Assembly (NCBI RefSeq): GCF_010233585.1
Contig: NZ_CP045997.1
Location: 4,493,332 to 4,557,331 of the forward strand
Direction: 5' to 3'
DNA length: 64,000 bases
Origin: Spirosoma endbachense
GTDB lineage: Bacteria; Bacteroidota; Bacteroidia; Cytophagales; Spirosomataceae
A program made the position numbers and the translations under genes. Shown here piece by piece: positions 1-8,828 of this stretch. The stretch's first letter is position 1; every line of letters begins with the position of its first letter. A model generated the notes under the pieces. That model was given only the letters and a program-made list of their open reading frames with translations, did no database searches and was not told the origin of the DNA.

Positions 1-291
1 CGGAATGAAGTCCATTCGCCGTTCGGCAACAACTTATAGTTTTATATCCGGTGCTCGTGATAAGCCTTCTCCCATGTTATATTTTCGGTTAAGTATACTT
101 ATTCGTAGTAAGTAACCGGCCATTGAGCCTGTGAATACGAAAAATACTAGTTTAGCCTATAAACTATAGTACTATACGACTGATATGTAGAATTTTATTC
201 CTTCAGTAAGACAGAATACGAAAGAAATTGCTTACTTAAAGTCTGCAACCGAGCTACTGAGTTTTAGCGGGCAATTCCTCCTACGGCAACC
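1..291. other. Non-coding leader upstream of the S9 peptidase
   Basis: AT-rich stretch with no convincing reading frame on either strand. It presumably carries the promoter of the peptidase gene that starts at 292, but I cannot pick a clear TAnnTTTG element. A pyrimidine-rich CCTCCT run lies about 15 bases before the ATG, on the coding strand, so it is not a Shine-Dalgarno. Confidence 0.5.
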
Positions 292-2415
292 ATGAAAAAG
301 TTTACCTTCCTCTGCCTGACCTTAGGCATTCTTTTGTTTCAATTAAACCAGCTACAGGCCCAAACCTTCTCGCTGGAAGCCATTAAGAGCTACCCATTCC
401 CAAGTGATTTGACCAGTTCGGCCGAGGGTTCGCGCATTGCTTGGGCCCTAAACGAGCAGGGAAAACGCAATGTGTATGTGGCGCAGGGACCAGACTTTAC
501 GCCCCGAAAACTCACAAATTATACCGAGGACGACGGCCAGGAAATCACCAGTCTGTCGATTTCGGACGATGGCCAATGGGTCGTTTATGTACGCGGTGGT
601 GATCATGGTTCCAACTGGGATGATGATGTCGCGGTAAATACAACCTCGTCGCCCATACCGCCCAAAGTGCAGGTATGGAGCGTACCCTTTGCGGGCGGTG
701 AACCCAAAGCCATTGCCGAGGGTGATGAACCCGTTCTATCTCCGAAAAGTGATCGGATTGCCTTCATCAAAGGTGGACAGGTCTGGATAGCCCCAACCAA
801 TGGATCATCGGCGGCTAAAGCGTTTTTCAACGCTCGTGGCACCAATGGCTCTATCGAATGGTCGCCCGACGGGTCAAAACTGGCTTTCGTTTGTGATCGG
901 AAAGATCATGCCTTTATTGGCGTTTTCACCAATGAAACAACGCCCATCACCTGGATCGCTCCCTCTTTTTCGCGTGATCGTTCACCACGATGGTCGCCCG
1001 ATGGCCGAAAAATCGTATTTGCCCGAACACCCGGTGCTGGCGGTGCTCCTGATTCTGTGCTGACCCGTAAACATCAGGCCTGGTCGATCTGGACAGCCGA
1101 TGCCGTCTCAGGAACAGCCACCCAGATCTGGCAGGCTCCCAAAACGCTGGCGGGTTCGGTTCCGAGCACGCATGGCGGCTTCAACTTACATTGGGCGGCT
1201 AATGATCGTATCGTGTACCTGTCTTATCAGGATGGCTGGCCGCACCTGTATTCCATTTCGTCGGCTGGTGGTAATCCGTTGCTGCTCACCTCTTCTCCAT
1301 TTATGGCTGAACACATTACCCTAAGCCATGATCGGAAATGGCTGGTTTTCAGCGGCAACACTGGCCCCGACAAACTCGACATCGACCGACGGCATGTAGT
1401 TCGCGTTCCGGTAGACAAAGCCGAAATGGAAGTGCTGACCCCCGGTGCTGGTCTGGAGTGGATGCCTGTTATTACGGGTGATGGATCGACGGTAGCCATG
1501 TTTAGTGCTACAGCTCAACGCCCTCCGCTCCCTACTGTGATGGCCTTTACCAAAGGAACGCCTAAACTGCTTGGTCAGAATTTAATTCCGGCCAGTTTTC
1601 CGCAAACCCAGCTCGTAACACCAAGGCAGGTAACCTTCAAATCGCCGGATGGGATGACTGTTCATGGTCAACTGTTTGAACCCGCTGGCGGTCAGGCAAA
1701 AAAACCGGCCCTCATTTATGTGCATGGCGGCCCGCCCCGTCAGATGCTGCTGGGCTGGAACTACTCCGATTATTACGCCAATTCTTACGCGCTCAACCAA
1801 TATTTGGCCAGTCAGGGTTTTGTGGTCTTATCCGTAAATTATCGGCTAGGCATTGGCTACGGCTATGATTTTCATCAACCCGCCAACGGGGGTGCAACCG
1901 GAGCATCTGAATACCAGGATGTTCGGGCAGCAGCCATCTGGCTAACCGAACAACCGCAGGTCGATGCAGCTAAAATTGGCATTTATGGCGGCTCTTATGG
2001 TGGTTATCTGACGGCGCTGGCACTGGCCCGCGACTCTAAACTCTTCGCGGCTGGCGTCGATATTCATGGTGTACACGACTGGAGTCAGCAACGGTTTGGC
2101 ATTGGTCCATCCGACCGCGTCGAAAAAATACCCGACGCCGACAAAGCGGCTAAAGTCGTTTTCGAATCATCGCCCATCTCATCGATCAGCACCTGGACCT
2201 CGCCGGTTCTGATCATTCACGGCGACGACGACCGTAATGTCCGGTTCAATCAGAGTACCGACCTGGTCAGACGCCTGGAAGTGAAAGGCGTATCGATGGA
2301 AACGCTCGTGATTCCTGATGATACCCACCACTGGATGAAACACACAAACGCACTCAAAATGGGGAATGCCACAGCCGATTATTTCAAACGGAAACTGCAG
2401 AAACCACGGCAATAA
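292..2415 (+). CDS. Secreted S9 family peptidase (prolyl oligopeptidase / DPP type)
   Basis: A 707-residue serine peptidase that probably cleaves peptides, often after proline, in the periplasm. Residues 1-23 form a signal peptide ending near LQAQ. Residues about 40-420 contain WD40-like beta-propeller (PD40) blades with repeated 'WSPDG' motifs; the alpha/beta hydrolase domain covers about 440-700. The nucleophile is Ser568 in GGSYGGY, the likely acid is Asp647 in HGDDDRNV, and the likely base is His679 or His680 in DDTHHW, so the triad is complete. Length fits the S9B/S9C families. The gene stands alone, converges on the FGE-type gene downstream and ends in a good hairpin terminator. Substrate specificity cannot be read from sequence. 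Confidence 0.93.
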   Translation: MKKFTFLCLTLGILLFQLNQLQAQTFSLEAIKSYPFPSDLTSSAEGSRIAWALNEQGKRNVYVAQGPDFTPRKLTNYTEDDGQEITSLSISDDGQWVVYVRGGDHGSNWDDDVAVNTTSSPIPPKVQVWSVPFAGGEPKAIAEGDEPVLSPKSDRIAFIKGGQVWIAPTNGSSAAKAFFNARGTNGSIEWSPDGSKLAFVCDRKDHAFIGVFTNETTPITWIAPSFSRDRSPRWSPDGRKIVFARTPGAGGAPDSVLTRKHQAWSIWTADAVSGTATQIWQAPKTLAGSVPSTHGGFNLHWAANDRIVYLSYQDGWPHLYSISSAGGNPLLLTSSPFMAEHITLSHDRKWLVFSGNTGPDKLDIDRRHVVRVPVDKAEMEVLTPGAGLEWMPVITGDGSTVAMFSATAQRPPLPTVMAFTKGTPKLLGQNLIPASFPQTQLVTPRQVTFKSPDGMTVHGQLFEPAGGQAKKPALIYVHGGPPRQMLLGWNYSDYYANSYALNQYLASQGFVVLSVNYRLGIGYGYDFHQPANGGATGASEYQDVRAAAIWLTEQPQVDAAKIGIYGGSYGGYLTALALARDSKLFAAGVDIHGVHDWSQQRFGIGPSDRVEKIPDADKAAKVVFESSPISSISTWTSPVLIIHGDDDRNVRFNQSTDLVRRLEVKGVSMETLVIPDDTHHWMKHTNALKMGNATADYFKRKLQKPRQ

Positions 2416-2431
2416 ATTGATTAATAAAGCG

Positions 2432-2486
2432 GTACAGCGAACGCAACGTGATGATATAACTGTTGTGTTCGCTGTACTTTTTCTTT
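2432..2486 (+). terminator. Rho-independent terminator of the S9 peptidase
   Basis: A 16-bp stem (2432-2447 with 2462-2477, one G-U pair) with a 14-nt loop is followed directly by TTTTTCTTT. It lies 16 bp after the stop codon. The convergent gene on the other strand ends at 2494, so the same hairpin may serve it more weakly because no T run follows on that strand. Confidence 0.85.
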
Positions 2487-2493
2487 AAGCTTA

Positions 2494-3537
2494 CTAACGC
2501 ACGCAACGGAAACCCAGGTTGTTGCTGCCACTGCTCACCTCGCCTTTGCCCCGACTACCCGCTTTATAGCGAATGCAATACTGATCACTGCACAGAAATG
2601 AGCCACCTCGCTGCACTCGTTTAACAGCTCCTGGCTCTTCTGGATCATAACTATCTTCCGGCCCCTTCGGATCGACTTTGGGCGAACTGGAGTAATAATC
2701 GGGTCGATAAAAATCCTGACACCACTCCCATACATTTCCCTCCATATCAAATAAACCGAATGGATTGGCTGGAAACGATTTAACGGGGGCGGCTCCAGCG
2801 TAGCCATCTTCCAGTGTGTTCTTTTCCGGAAAGTTTCCCTGATGGATATTGGCAACCCATTTACCGCTGGGTTTTAGCTCATTTCCCCAATAGTATGTCT
2901 GGTTATTCGTCCCGCCCCTGGCTGCAAACTCCCATTCAGCCTCGGTAGGCAATCGTTTGTTTGCCCACTTGGCATAGGCCATCGCGTCGTCATAACTAAC
3001 CTGGACAACAGGCTCGTTCTCATGCCCTTTTATGGTGCTTGCCGGACCATTGGGATGCTCCCAGTTAGCGCCTGGAATGTATTTCCACCATTGCAATGGG
3101 TTGTTGAGCGAGACTTCGGCAGCTGGCGGTGTAAATACGGCCGAACCCGGCACAAGCTGCTCGGCAGGAACGCCCGGATAATCGGTCGGATTAAGCGGAC
3201 GCTCGGCTACAGTTTTATACCCGGTTGCTTTCACGAATTCAGCGAACTGGACGTTGGTTACTTCATGTTCGTCCATCCAGAAGCCTTTTACCGAAACCGG
3301 ATGCACGGGCCGTGAATCGGTAAACTCGTCGGCCCCCATTTCGAACGCGCCACCCGGTACCCAGACCATTCCGTCTCTTTTTTCACCGGGCTTAAACGGC
3401 GTCGCTTGCTGGCCGGAAACCGACTTGTCAGACACATTTTCCTGCGATTGATCGTCCCTGCGGGATGAGTTACAGGCTCCGAATACGAACCCAAAAGCGA
3501 ACATCAGAACGATTTTTAAACCAAAATAGCCACGCAT
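2494..3537 (-). CDS. Exported formylglycine-generating-enzyme (SUMF1/FGE) family lipoprotein
   Basis: A 347-residue protein with an N-terminal lipoprotein signal (FVFGAC, Cys22) and an FGE-sulfatase domain from about residue 55 to the end. The domain start is typical (PGGAFEMGADEF, then ...HEVTNVQFAEFV) and so is the end (NNLGFRC). Genuine FGEs oxidise a cysteine or serine of sulfatases to formylglycine using two cysteines; here Cys316 and Cys321 in FLCSDQYCIRY occupy those positions, so the active pair appears to be present. Many Bacteroidetes members are instead non-catalytic (gliding protein GldK/GldJ type), which lack the pair. No sulfatase gene is in the window. It follows two other lipoprotein genes on the same strand after a 181-bp gap. 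Confidence 0.88.
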   Translation of the reverse strand: MRGYFGLKIVLMFAFGFVFGACNSSRRDDQSQENVSDKSVSGQQATPFKPGEKRDGMVWVPGGAFEMGADEFTDSRPVHPVSVKGFWMDEHEVTNVQFAEFVKATGYKTVAERPLNPTDYPGVPAEQLVPGSAVFTPPAAEVSLNNPLQWWKYIPGANWEHPNGPASTIKGHENEPVVQVSYDDAMAYAKWANKRLPTEAEWEFAARGGTNNQTYYWGNELKPSGKWVANIHQGNFPEKNTLEDGYAGAAPVKSFPANPFGLFDMEGNVWEWCQDFYRPDYYSSSPKVDPKGPEDSYDPEEPGAVKRVQRGGSFLCSDQYCIRYKAGSRGKGEVSSGSNNLGFRCVR

Positions 3538-3718
3538 ACAGAATGATAACAGACTTAAATCTACACTTTTCGTACAAAGCTATCAAAATAGTCTGTCATA
3601 ATCTGTCGAACTTATTTTCTTTAATTTATTGGGTATTCCTATCGATTTTGTCGTCAATGAACGCCTATTCGGGCATATGTGTCTCCCATAACCAAATCGT
3701 TCGATGAGGTTGGTCGTA

Positions 3719-6142
3719 TTAACGATGAGCCACATAATCGGCATAAGTAGCACACTCACGAAGTATTTCGGCCTGAAACTTTGTTTGTTTATAATCCATA
3801 GACAATCGCGAGAAATAACGCCCATATTGCTCTCGCTGGAGCTTTCGGATTAGCGCGCTCCACTCCTTCTCATCAAAGTCGGCATACCCCCGCTTTACTT
3901 CCTCAATTGCCAGTCGAACCGTCAGTTCATTCTGCTCACAACGGGCTGCCATAAAACATGCTTGGGCTGCTAATTCGGGTTGCCTGGCCGCTTTCATTGC
4001 CTGCTCAAAAAACACTTTAGCCGGTTGAGCTGAGTAATAGACGTTCCGGATCAATTGCTGCTCCAGTTGCGCCCGCTCAGTCGATTTCATCTGGCCGTAT
4101 AAAGAAGAAACCAGTTCGGCCGAACTCCACGAGCGTTTTACGAGTATCCATGAGTTGCCAAACCAGCTCAAATTATAAGCGCCACACCCCAGTTCATAAT
4201 AAAGTTTGGCGGCTTCGTCGCCCGTTCGTTTAGGTGCCTCTTGTTGTAGCTCAACCATGCGTTGGGCAAACTGTACTGGCGTATAGGAATTGGCTCCGGC
4301 CGCTTCCTGTCTGTTGACGGGCACTTCAAATGGATTATGATTGAAATTGGATGCAAACGGTTCGTCGCTCCATACCTTACTGTCGACTTTACCGAATGCC
4401 GTGACCGCTTCAGCATACCGATGTTCGGCCAGTAACCGACGACCCAGCAGCGTATTCAGATAGTCAGCATCAAATCCGGTTAATTTCAGTAAACGCTTGT
4501 CGAAATCAGTCGGGTTAGGCTGTTGTGAAAAAGCGACAACCCGCTGCATGGTAGCCGCTGATGTACTATCCTCGATCACTAACTGATCAGAATTGAGATT
4601 GACATAGGCTTCGCTCCTGTTCAATTGCGACGAGGTCAGCATCGTTAGTAAAAATGACTTTGCGATGGTCATTTCCTTTCCAGCATCTTTGTTAGGGCGG
4701 CTGCAACCCGACAGCCAGCCACCCGACTTGCTGCCAGCCGCTTCCTGCTGGTAGCGCCGGGCAAACTGCTGACAAACCTCCACGAACGCATTGTTAAGCC
4801 TAAAATTCTTCGCGTTGCCGAACTGCTCCAGATAACCAATAAGTTGATTTTCAACCTGAGAATTAATGGTTTCGGTTTGCGCAGCCAGCAGCAGCATCCG
4901 CTGTAGGGCAATCTGTTTTTTCAGGTCAGCGTTGCTCGTCCTGGCCTGTTCGGCTTTGTCGAGCGTAGTTGTTGCGGCATCGTAATCTTTTTCCAGATAA
5001 GCCAGATAGGCAGCGGCCGTATACCAATAGGCCGGATCGTTCAGTTTCTCATTTTTGGCCGCATCCAGGGCAAATACCCGCAACTGATCTGCATAGGAAA
5101 CCGACGTTTTCCGGCGATCCTCAAAGGCTATCGAGTCTTTCTTTGTCGTTTCATCATAGCCATAAATCGGGTTTTGCTCTCCCAGGAAAAAATACTCATT
5201 CCGGTTGATCTCCCGCGCCATTGTCAATTCAACCAACGGATTTTCGGGGGCTAACGCGATCAGTTCCTTGAGGAGTGGGAGCGCATCCTGCTTGGGTTGA
5301 ATGGCACAAAGCGCATACACAGCCGCTTTTTCCCGATCGTTTTTGGCGTATTTTAAAGCTTCCTCCCGAAACCGGATGCCGTAGATGCGCAGGCTGGCTT
5401 CGGCTTGCGGCCGACGTGATGGACAACGGTCAAATACCTGCGCAAATTCGTAGATAGCCAGCGCCGTATCGCCCAGCGAGAACGCAGCACCGGCATGTCG
5501 ACATAAGGCCCATTCACTGATGAATGTCTTCCTCGTGATCGGCGTTATAAGTTGATCATACAGGTCCAGGCATTGATCGTGTTCGCCGATCTGGTCGGCC
5601 ATTTTCACGGCCTGATAGGCATAACGCTCCTTAAGAAACGGATCATCGACCGCACTGAATTTCGTTCGTGCTTCATCAAGCAATTGGGTTAGCTGGGTAG
5701 TATCGGCGGGGTCTGGATTCCAGATATCACCCCCACCACTAGCCTTATCAGCTTGCAGAGCCAGCTTCAGATAATCGAGCGCCGGGGCATGGGCACGGCT
5801 TAACTGCGAAACAAACCGATTCCCGGCGCTTTCATCTCCTTCATAGAGTACTTTGGCTACAGCCGTTGCCGGTACATTACCGCCCGCGTATGCAGCCCAT
5901 GCATTCAGGTTTTCATCAGCCTGGCGAACGGTATCGGCCTCTGTCTCCGAATCATAGTTATACAGTTGCGGGGTAAAAAAATACCGTTTATCCTGGGGTT
6001 GCGCATTGCTGCTCTCGGGCAGAAAATAGCTTAAAAATTCGTTTTCGTCGAACAGGCCGGGCCCGCAGGCAAAAGCCAGCAGAATACCAATTGACAAACT
6101 AATTCTGCGGAATCGGTTCAAAGAGGGTTTGGAGGTAGGCAT
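3719..6142 (-). CDS. Large helical-repeat lipoprotein of unknown function
   Basis: About 807 residues from the ATG at 6142; a TTG five codons upstream is also possible. The N-terminus is a lipoprotein signal ending LLAFAC (Cys26 from this ATG), followed by FFTPQLYNYDSE. The rest is rich in Ala, Leu, Gln and Glu with pairs of helices such as 'AYLAYLEKDYDAATTTLDKAEQ', consistent with TPR-like or solenoid repeats. I see no catalytic motif. Its start overlaps the end of the upstream lipoprotein gene by 44 bp in another frame, so the two are very probably translationally coupled and act together at the outer membrane or in the periplasm. I do not recognise a named family; a scaffold or assembly role is only inference from the repeats. 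Confidence 0.85.
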   Translation of the reverse strand: MPTSKPSLNRFRRISLSIGILLAFACGPGLFDENEFLSYFLPESSNAQPQDKRYFFTPQLYNYDSETEADTVRQADENLNAWAAYAGGNVPATAVAKVLYEGDESAGNRFVSQLSRAHAPALDYLKLALQADKASGGGDIWNPDPADTTQLTQLLDEARTKFSAVDDPFLKERYAYQAVKMADQIGEHDQCLDLYDQLITPITRKTFISEWALCRHAGAAFSLGDTALAIYEFAQVFDRCPSRRPQAEASLRIYGIRFREEALKYAKNDREKAAVYALCAIQPKQDALPLLKELIALAPENPLVELTMAREINRNEYFFLGEQNPIYGYDETTKKDSIAFEDRRKTSVSYADQLRVFALDAAKNEKLNDPAYWYTAAAYLAYLEKDYDAATTTLDKAEQARTSNADLKKQIALQRMLLLAAQTETINSQVENQLIGYLEQFGNAKNFRLNNAFVEVCQQFARRYQQEAAGSKSGGWLSGCSRPNKDAGKEMTIAKSFLLTMLTSSQLNRSEAYVNLNSDQLVIEDSTSAATMQRVVAFSQQPNPTDFDKRLLKLTGFDADYLNTLLGRRLLAEHRYAEAVTAFGKVDSKVWSDEPFASNFNHNPFEVPVNRQEAAGANSYTPVQFAQRMVELQQEAPKRTGDEAAKLYYELGCGAYNLSWFGNSWILVKRSWSSAELVSSLYGQMKSTERAQLEQQLIRNVYYSAQPAKVFFEQAMKAARQPELAAQACFMAARCEQNELTVRLAIEEVKRGYADFDEKEWSALIRKLQREQYGRYFSRLSMDYKQTKFQAEILRECATYADYVAHR

Positions 6143-7139
6143 GAGTGTAAGAGACAAGAACGGTACTGTCGAGGTGGTAAAGAGAAAATGTCAGTGACTG
6201 ATTATGAATCCGGGATAGTAATTGGTGCTTAGCCTTCGTGAGATCCTGCTCACTACAGGCTTCCGCCCGAAACAAATCTCCCTTTCGTACGCTGAACCCA
6301 AATGCTACTGTATCACGAAGGGCCAGATAACGACTCTGATCGGCTTCGCGTTGCAGAAAAGAACAGGTAGCCAGCTGCCTACTTTCCACGTTGTTGAGAA
6401 TGGTTAAGAAACGGTTATTCCGATAAACAATTGTCCAGCTGAAAAGTGGCAAAACGGCATCCAGTGGCAATGGATATTTTTCAACGAAACCGATGTAGCG
6501 ATTGGCAACATCCAGATCAAGAATAGAATTATGCGTCGATGAATTCTTCCAGTCGGCCATGTTATAAAACATCAGCATTCCCCGCTCAACGGGCGGTACA
6601 CCGGTTCGTTCGGCATACTTGATCTGATGCAATCGAATGGTTGCCGACATAGGTAAGTTCAGTTGTTTTTTTACCAATCGAATCAGTGTAAAATATCGGT
6701 TCCGGCTTCGGGGTGACCAATCGCAGTCGAGCTGAACTTCATGGAGTTGTAACCGATGCGCGTTGGCGATTTGTTGAATTTTCTGCGCCAGTTGCTTTGC
6801 CAGCACCGGCACTTCCGACGCCGGCAAAGCCAGCATAGTTCGATTGGTAATAAACACCACCGGAATTACGGTTAAAGTCTGGGGTCGTTCGGCAAAACGA
6901 ACGACCGATTTTGGCGTCGGCCGATGCTTTTGGTCGTCCCAGTCAACGTCGAAAAAGCGAATGTAGAGTCGATCAACACCGGCCTGTCGAAGAATTTCTT
7001 TTTCGGTCTGCTTAGGTTCATAAACGGCTTTCCAGTGATAAAAGGCGGGAGTAATTCGCTTTGGGGCATGTGGTGTTTGACAAGCTGTAAATAACTGACC
7101 AATCAGGGCTACACAAAGCAGGATAGAAAACCGAGGCAT
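6099..7139 (-). CDS. TIM-barrel-like lipoprotein of unknown function
   Basis: About 346 residues from the ATG at 7139 (a TTG two codons upstream also exists). The lipoprotein signal ends LFTAC (Cys20). The body shows alternating strands and helices with acidic loop motifs: 'YIRFFDVDWD' (about residues 58-67), 'VIPVVFITNRTM', 'EVQLDCDWSPRSRNRYF' and 'GMLMFYNMADW'. The Asp-rich strand ends and MFYNM segment resemble glycosidase-like TIM barrels such as the DUF3142 group, so a carbohydrate-related enzyme or binding protein is possible, but this is inference. It is the first gene of the pair; its last 44 bp overlap the start of the large lipoprotein gene. No close named family recognised. Confidence 0.82.
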   Translation of the reverse strand: MPRFSILLCVALIGQLFTACQTPHAPKRITPAFYHWKAVYEPKQTEKEILRQAGVDRLYIRFFDVDWDDQKHRPTPKSVVRFAERPQTLTVIPVVFITNRTMLALPASEVPVLAKQLAQKIQQIANAHRLQLHEVQLDCDWSPRSRNRYFTLIRLVKKQLNLPMSATIRLHQIKYAERTGVPPVERGMLMFYNMADWKNSSTHNSILDLDVANRYIGFVEKYPLPLDAVLPLFSWTIVYRNNRFLTILNNVESRQLATCSFLQREADQSRYLALRDTVAFGFSVRKGDLFRAEACSEQDLTKAKHQLLSRIHNQSLTFSLYHLDSTVLVSYTHAYLQTLFEPIPQN

Positions 7140-7304
7140 AAGCAATCTGTCAGGGCTGACGCCACATCGACAACAGGTGAGGCAAAGATACGAACCCGAC
7201 CCGTTGATTCTGGTGACCGGGTTGTTGCTGATCCTAAACGAATGAGCCCACGTTACTAAAGAAAAAATTCATTTATGATCAAATCTTATAGACCAATTGC
7301 AAGC

Positions 7305-8159
7305 TCAAAAGTAAACGGGAAAGGAGGATGGCTGAAAATGGGCCTGCTGATTTGGTGTAAACCGCCCTGCCGACGACATGCCCGGTATTACCGGTTTTCC
7401 TGCACTTTTCTTCATTACTGAGCACCAAAGGCTATCCCCCAGCAGAAAACCCTGATAGCCAGCCTGTTTCAAGGCCAGTATCGAGCCAGCGCTCTGTTTG
7501 CCATTTTGGGCCACTTTTATGAACTGGTCGGGAATTAACGGCGCGAGTTGTCGGGCAAATTCAGCTGACGTAACGCAACTGTTACCGGCACATTGGCTGA
7601 CCCCGACCAGGTCAATACTCTCGTGTAAATAGCTTTCTATTTCTGCTGCGCTGCCGACTTCCAACAGTACCTCCATGCCCAGAGCATGAGCAAGCTGGCT
7701 ATATTCGATCACGTCATTGGGTTGCAGGCAGGCCGCCATCAGTAGGATACAATCAGCTCCGATTGCCTTTGCTTCCAGAATCTGATACGGATCTACGATA
7801 AAATCTTTCCTCAGAATTGGTGTGGATGGGTTGCCAAGCCGAGCCTGAATCAAATCGTCGGTATAGCCGCCGAAAAATGGCCCATCAGTCAGCACCGACA
7901 GACAGGCGGCTCCTGCGCGTACGTACCCGGCTGCGGTTTCCCGTACCGACATCTGTTCACTAGCAAAGCCGCTGGCTGTTGTTTTTTGTTTACACTCAGC
8001 AATAATTCCCGACGATGTAGTGGCGGTAAGTGACTGGCAGATCGATAAGGGCTGACGCTTAAACAACGGCCAGTTTTGTAGCTGCCGTGAGGGAGTAATG
8101 GCTCGACGCCGAGCCACTTCCTGCCGTTTCTGCGCTACTATGGTATCAAAAATAGTCAT
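7305..8159 (-). CDS. trpC: Divergent indole-3-glycerol phosphate synthase homologue (TrpC-like)
   Basis: A 284-residue (beta/alpha)8 protein clearly related to TrpC, which closes CdRP to indole-3-glycerol phosphate in tryptophan synthesis. Conserved: start MTIFDTIVAQKRQEV, Glu55 and Lys57 (IIAECK), FFGG (96-99), Lys118 in LRKDF, Glu167 in LLEV, LLGDSL near 239. Altered: the phosphate-binding SPS after the first Lys is TTA/S (60-63); the usual NNRNL is SQCAG (188-192), losing the Asn and Arg; the usual VAESGI is VAQNGK (216-221), replacing the catalytic Glu by Gln218 and the Ser by Asn219; the HD after LEV is GS. Canonical enzymes are about 260 residues; this one has an extra Ser/Gln/Phe-rich tail. 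It stands alone, not in a trp operon. It may be inactive or repurposed; the symbol denotes homology only. Confidence 0.8.
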   Translation of the reverse strand: MTIFDTIVAQKRQEVARRRAITPSRQLQNWPLFKRQPLSICQSLTATTSSGIIAECKQKTTASGFASEQMSVRETAAGYVRAGAACLSVLTDGPFFGGYTDDLIQARLGNPSTPILRKDFIVDPYQILEAKAIGADCILLMAACLQPNDVIEYSQLAHALGMEVLLEVGSAAEIESYLHESIDLVGVSQCAGNSCVTSAEFARQLAPLIPDQFIKVAQNGKQSAGSILALKQAGYQGFLLGDSLWCSVMKKSAGKPVIPGMSSAGRFTPNQQAHFQPSSFPVYF

Positions 8160-8417
8160 TCGGCTAAAAGGTTTCTGGTTCGTCGGAGTACTGCAAATGA
8201 ATCATTCGTCTTACAGACTCAGACTACTGGTATCGATTAAAAAAGAGCAGGCTTCCAACTTGACTTGCCTGACTGGTACGATAAAAGTACAGTACCCATT
8301 AGTCGCGAATTAGTCCCGATTTATAACAGGCGGAATTGATTAAATAACTGGCGGAATCAGGAAGATTATCGGCTGTTAGCCAATGTGGATGATCGGGCCG
8401 GATCGTCTCTTTTGGTC
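8160..8417. other. Intergenic region upstream of the trpC-like gene
   Basis: No supported gene. It should hold the trpC-like promoter on the minus strand; a weak candidate TACTTTTA box is present around 8280-8287 (read on minus), without a clear upstream partner. Confidence 0.4.
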
Positions 8418-8667
8418 ATGGTTCGATTAATTTGCTTCCTGTATCTGCGTTTCCCGACAATTGCCTGCTTCTGTTATTGTTAATGTGCTATAGTTCTGTA
8501 GTTTATGCACAGATACCAATCGATTTATCGGGCTTCCAGGCGAAAATTGGCGCATAGTAGTCAGTCAGAAGAATAGGCTGGTCATCACCTGGCCAACGCA
8601 TGAAAATGAGGAAGGGAAGCTACTTATCGACTTAGCGAGCGGCAAACCCCGGTTCACCAGTATTTAG
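8418..8667 (+). pseudogene. Frameshifted remnant of a small secreted protein gene
   Basis: Three adjoining frames read as pieces of one protein. An ATG at 8418 gives MVRLICFLYLRF; frame 2 (from about 8450) gives a strongly hydrophobic LLLLLLM then CYSSVVYAQ, a plausible signal peptide and cleavage site, followed by IPIDLSGFQAKIG and a stop at 8555; the next frame continues from 8548 as WRIVVSQKNRLVITWP, then HENEEGKLLIDLASGKPRF, ending at the stop 8665-8667. The composition is protein-like through both shifts. I infer a decayed or truncated N-terminal part of an exported protein; the family is not recognised. Sequencing errors could mimic the shifts, but the reading frame also ends early. Confidence 0.5.
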
Positions 8668-8828
8668 CAGAACACATACACAAATTTAGCACTATTCAGA
8701 TATTACCTTTTCTTTATTTGGCAAATACCATGACATCTAAAATTAAATTCTGATCTAGCTTGATATAGTTGCTTCATAAGCCAATATTTAAGGAAAATTT
8801 ACCAACAAACGCTTAACCTATCTTTATT

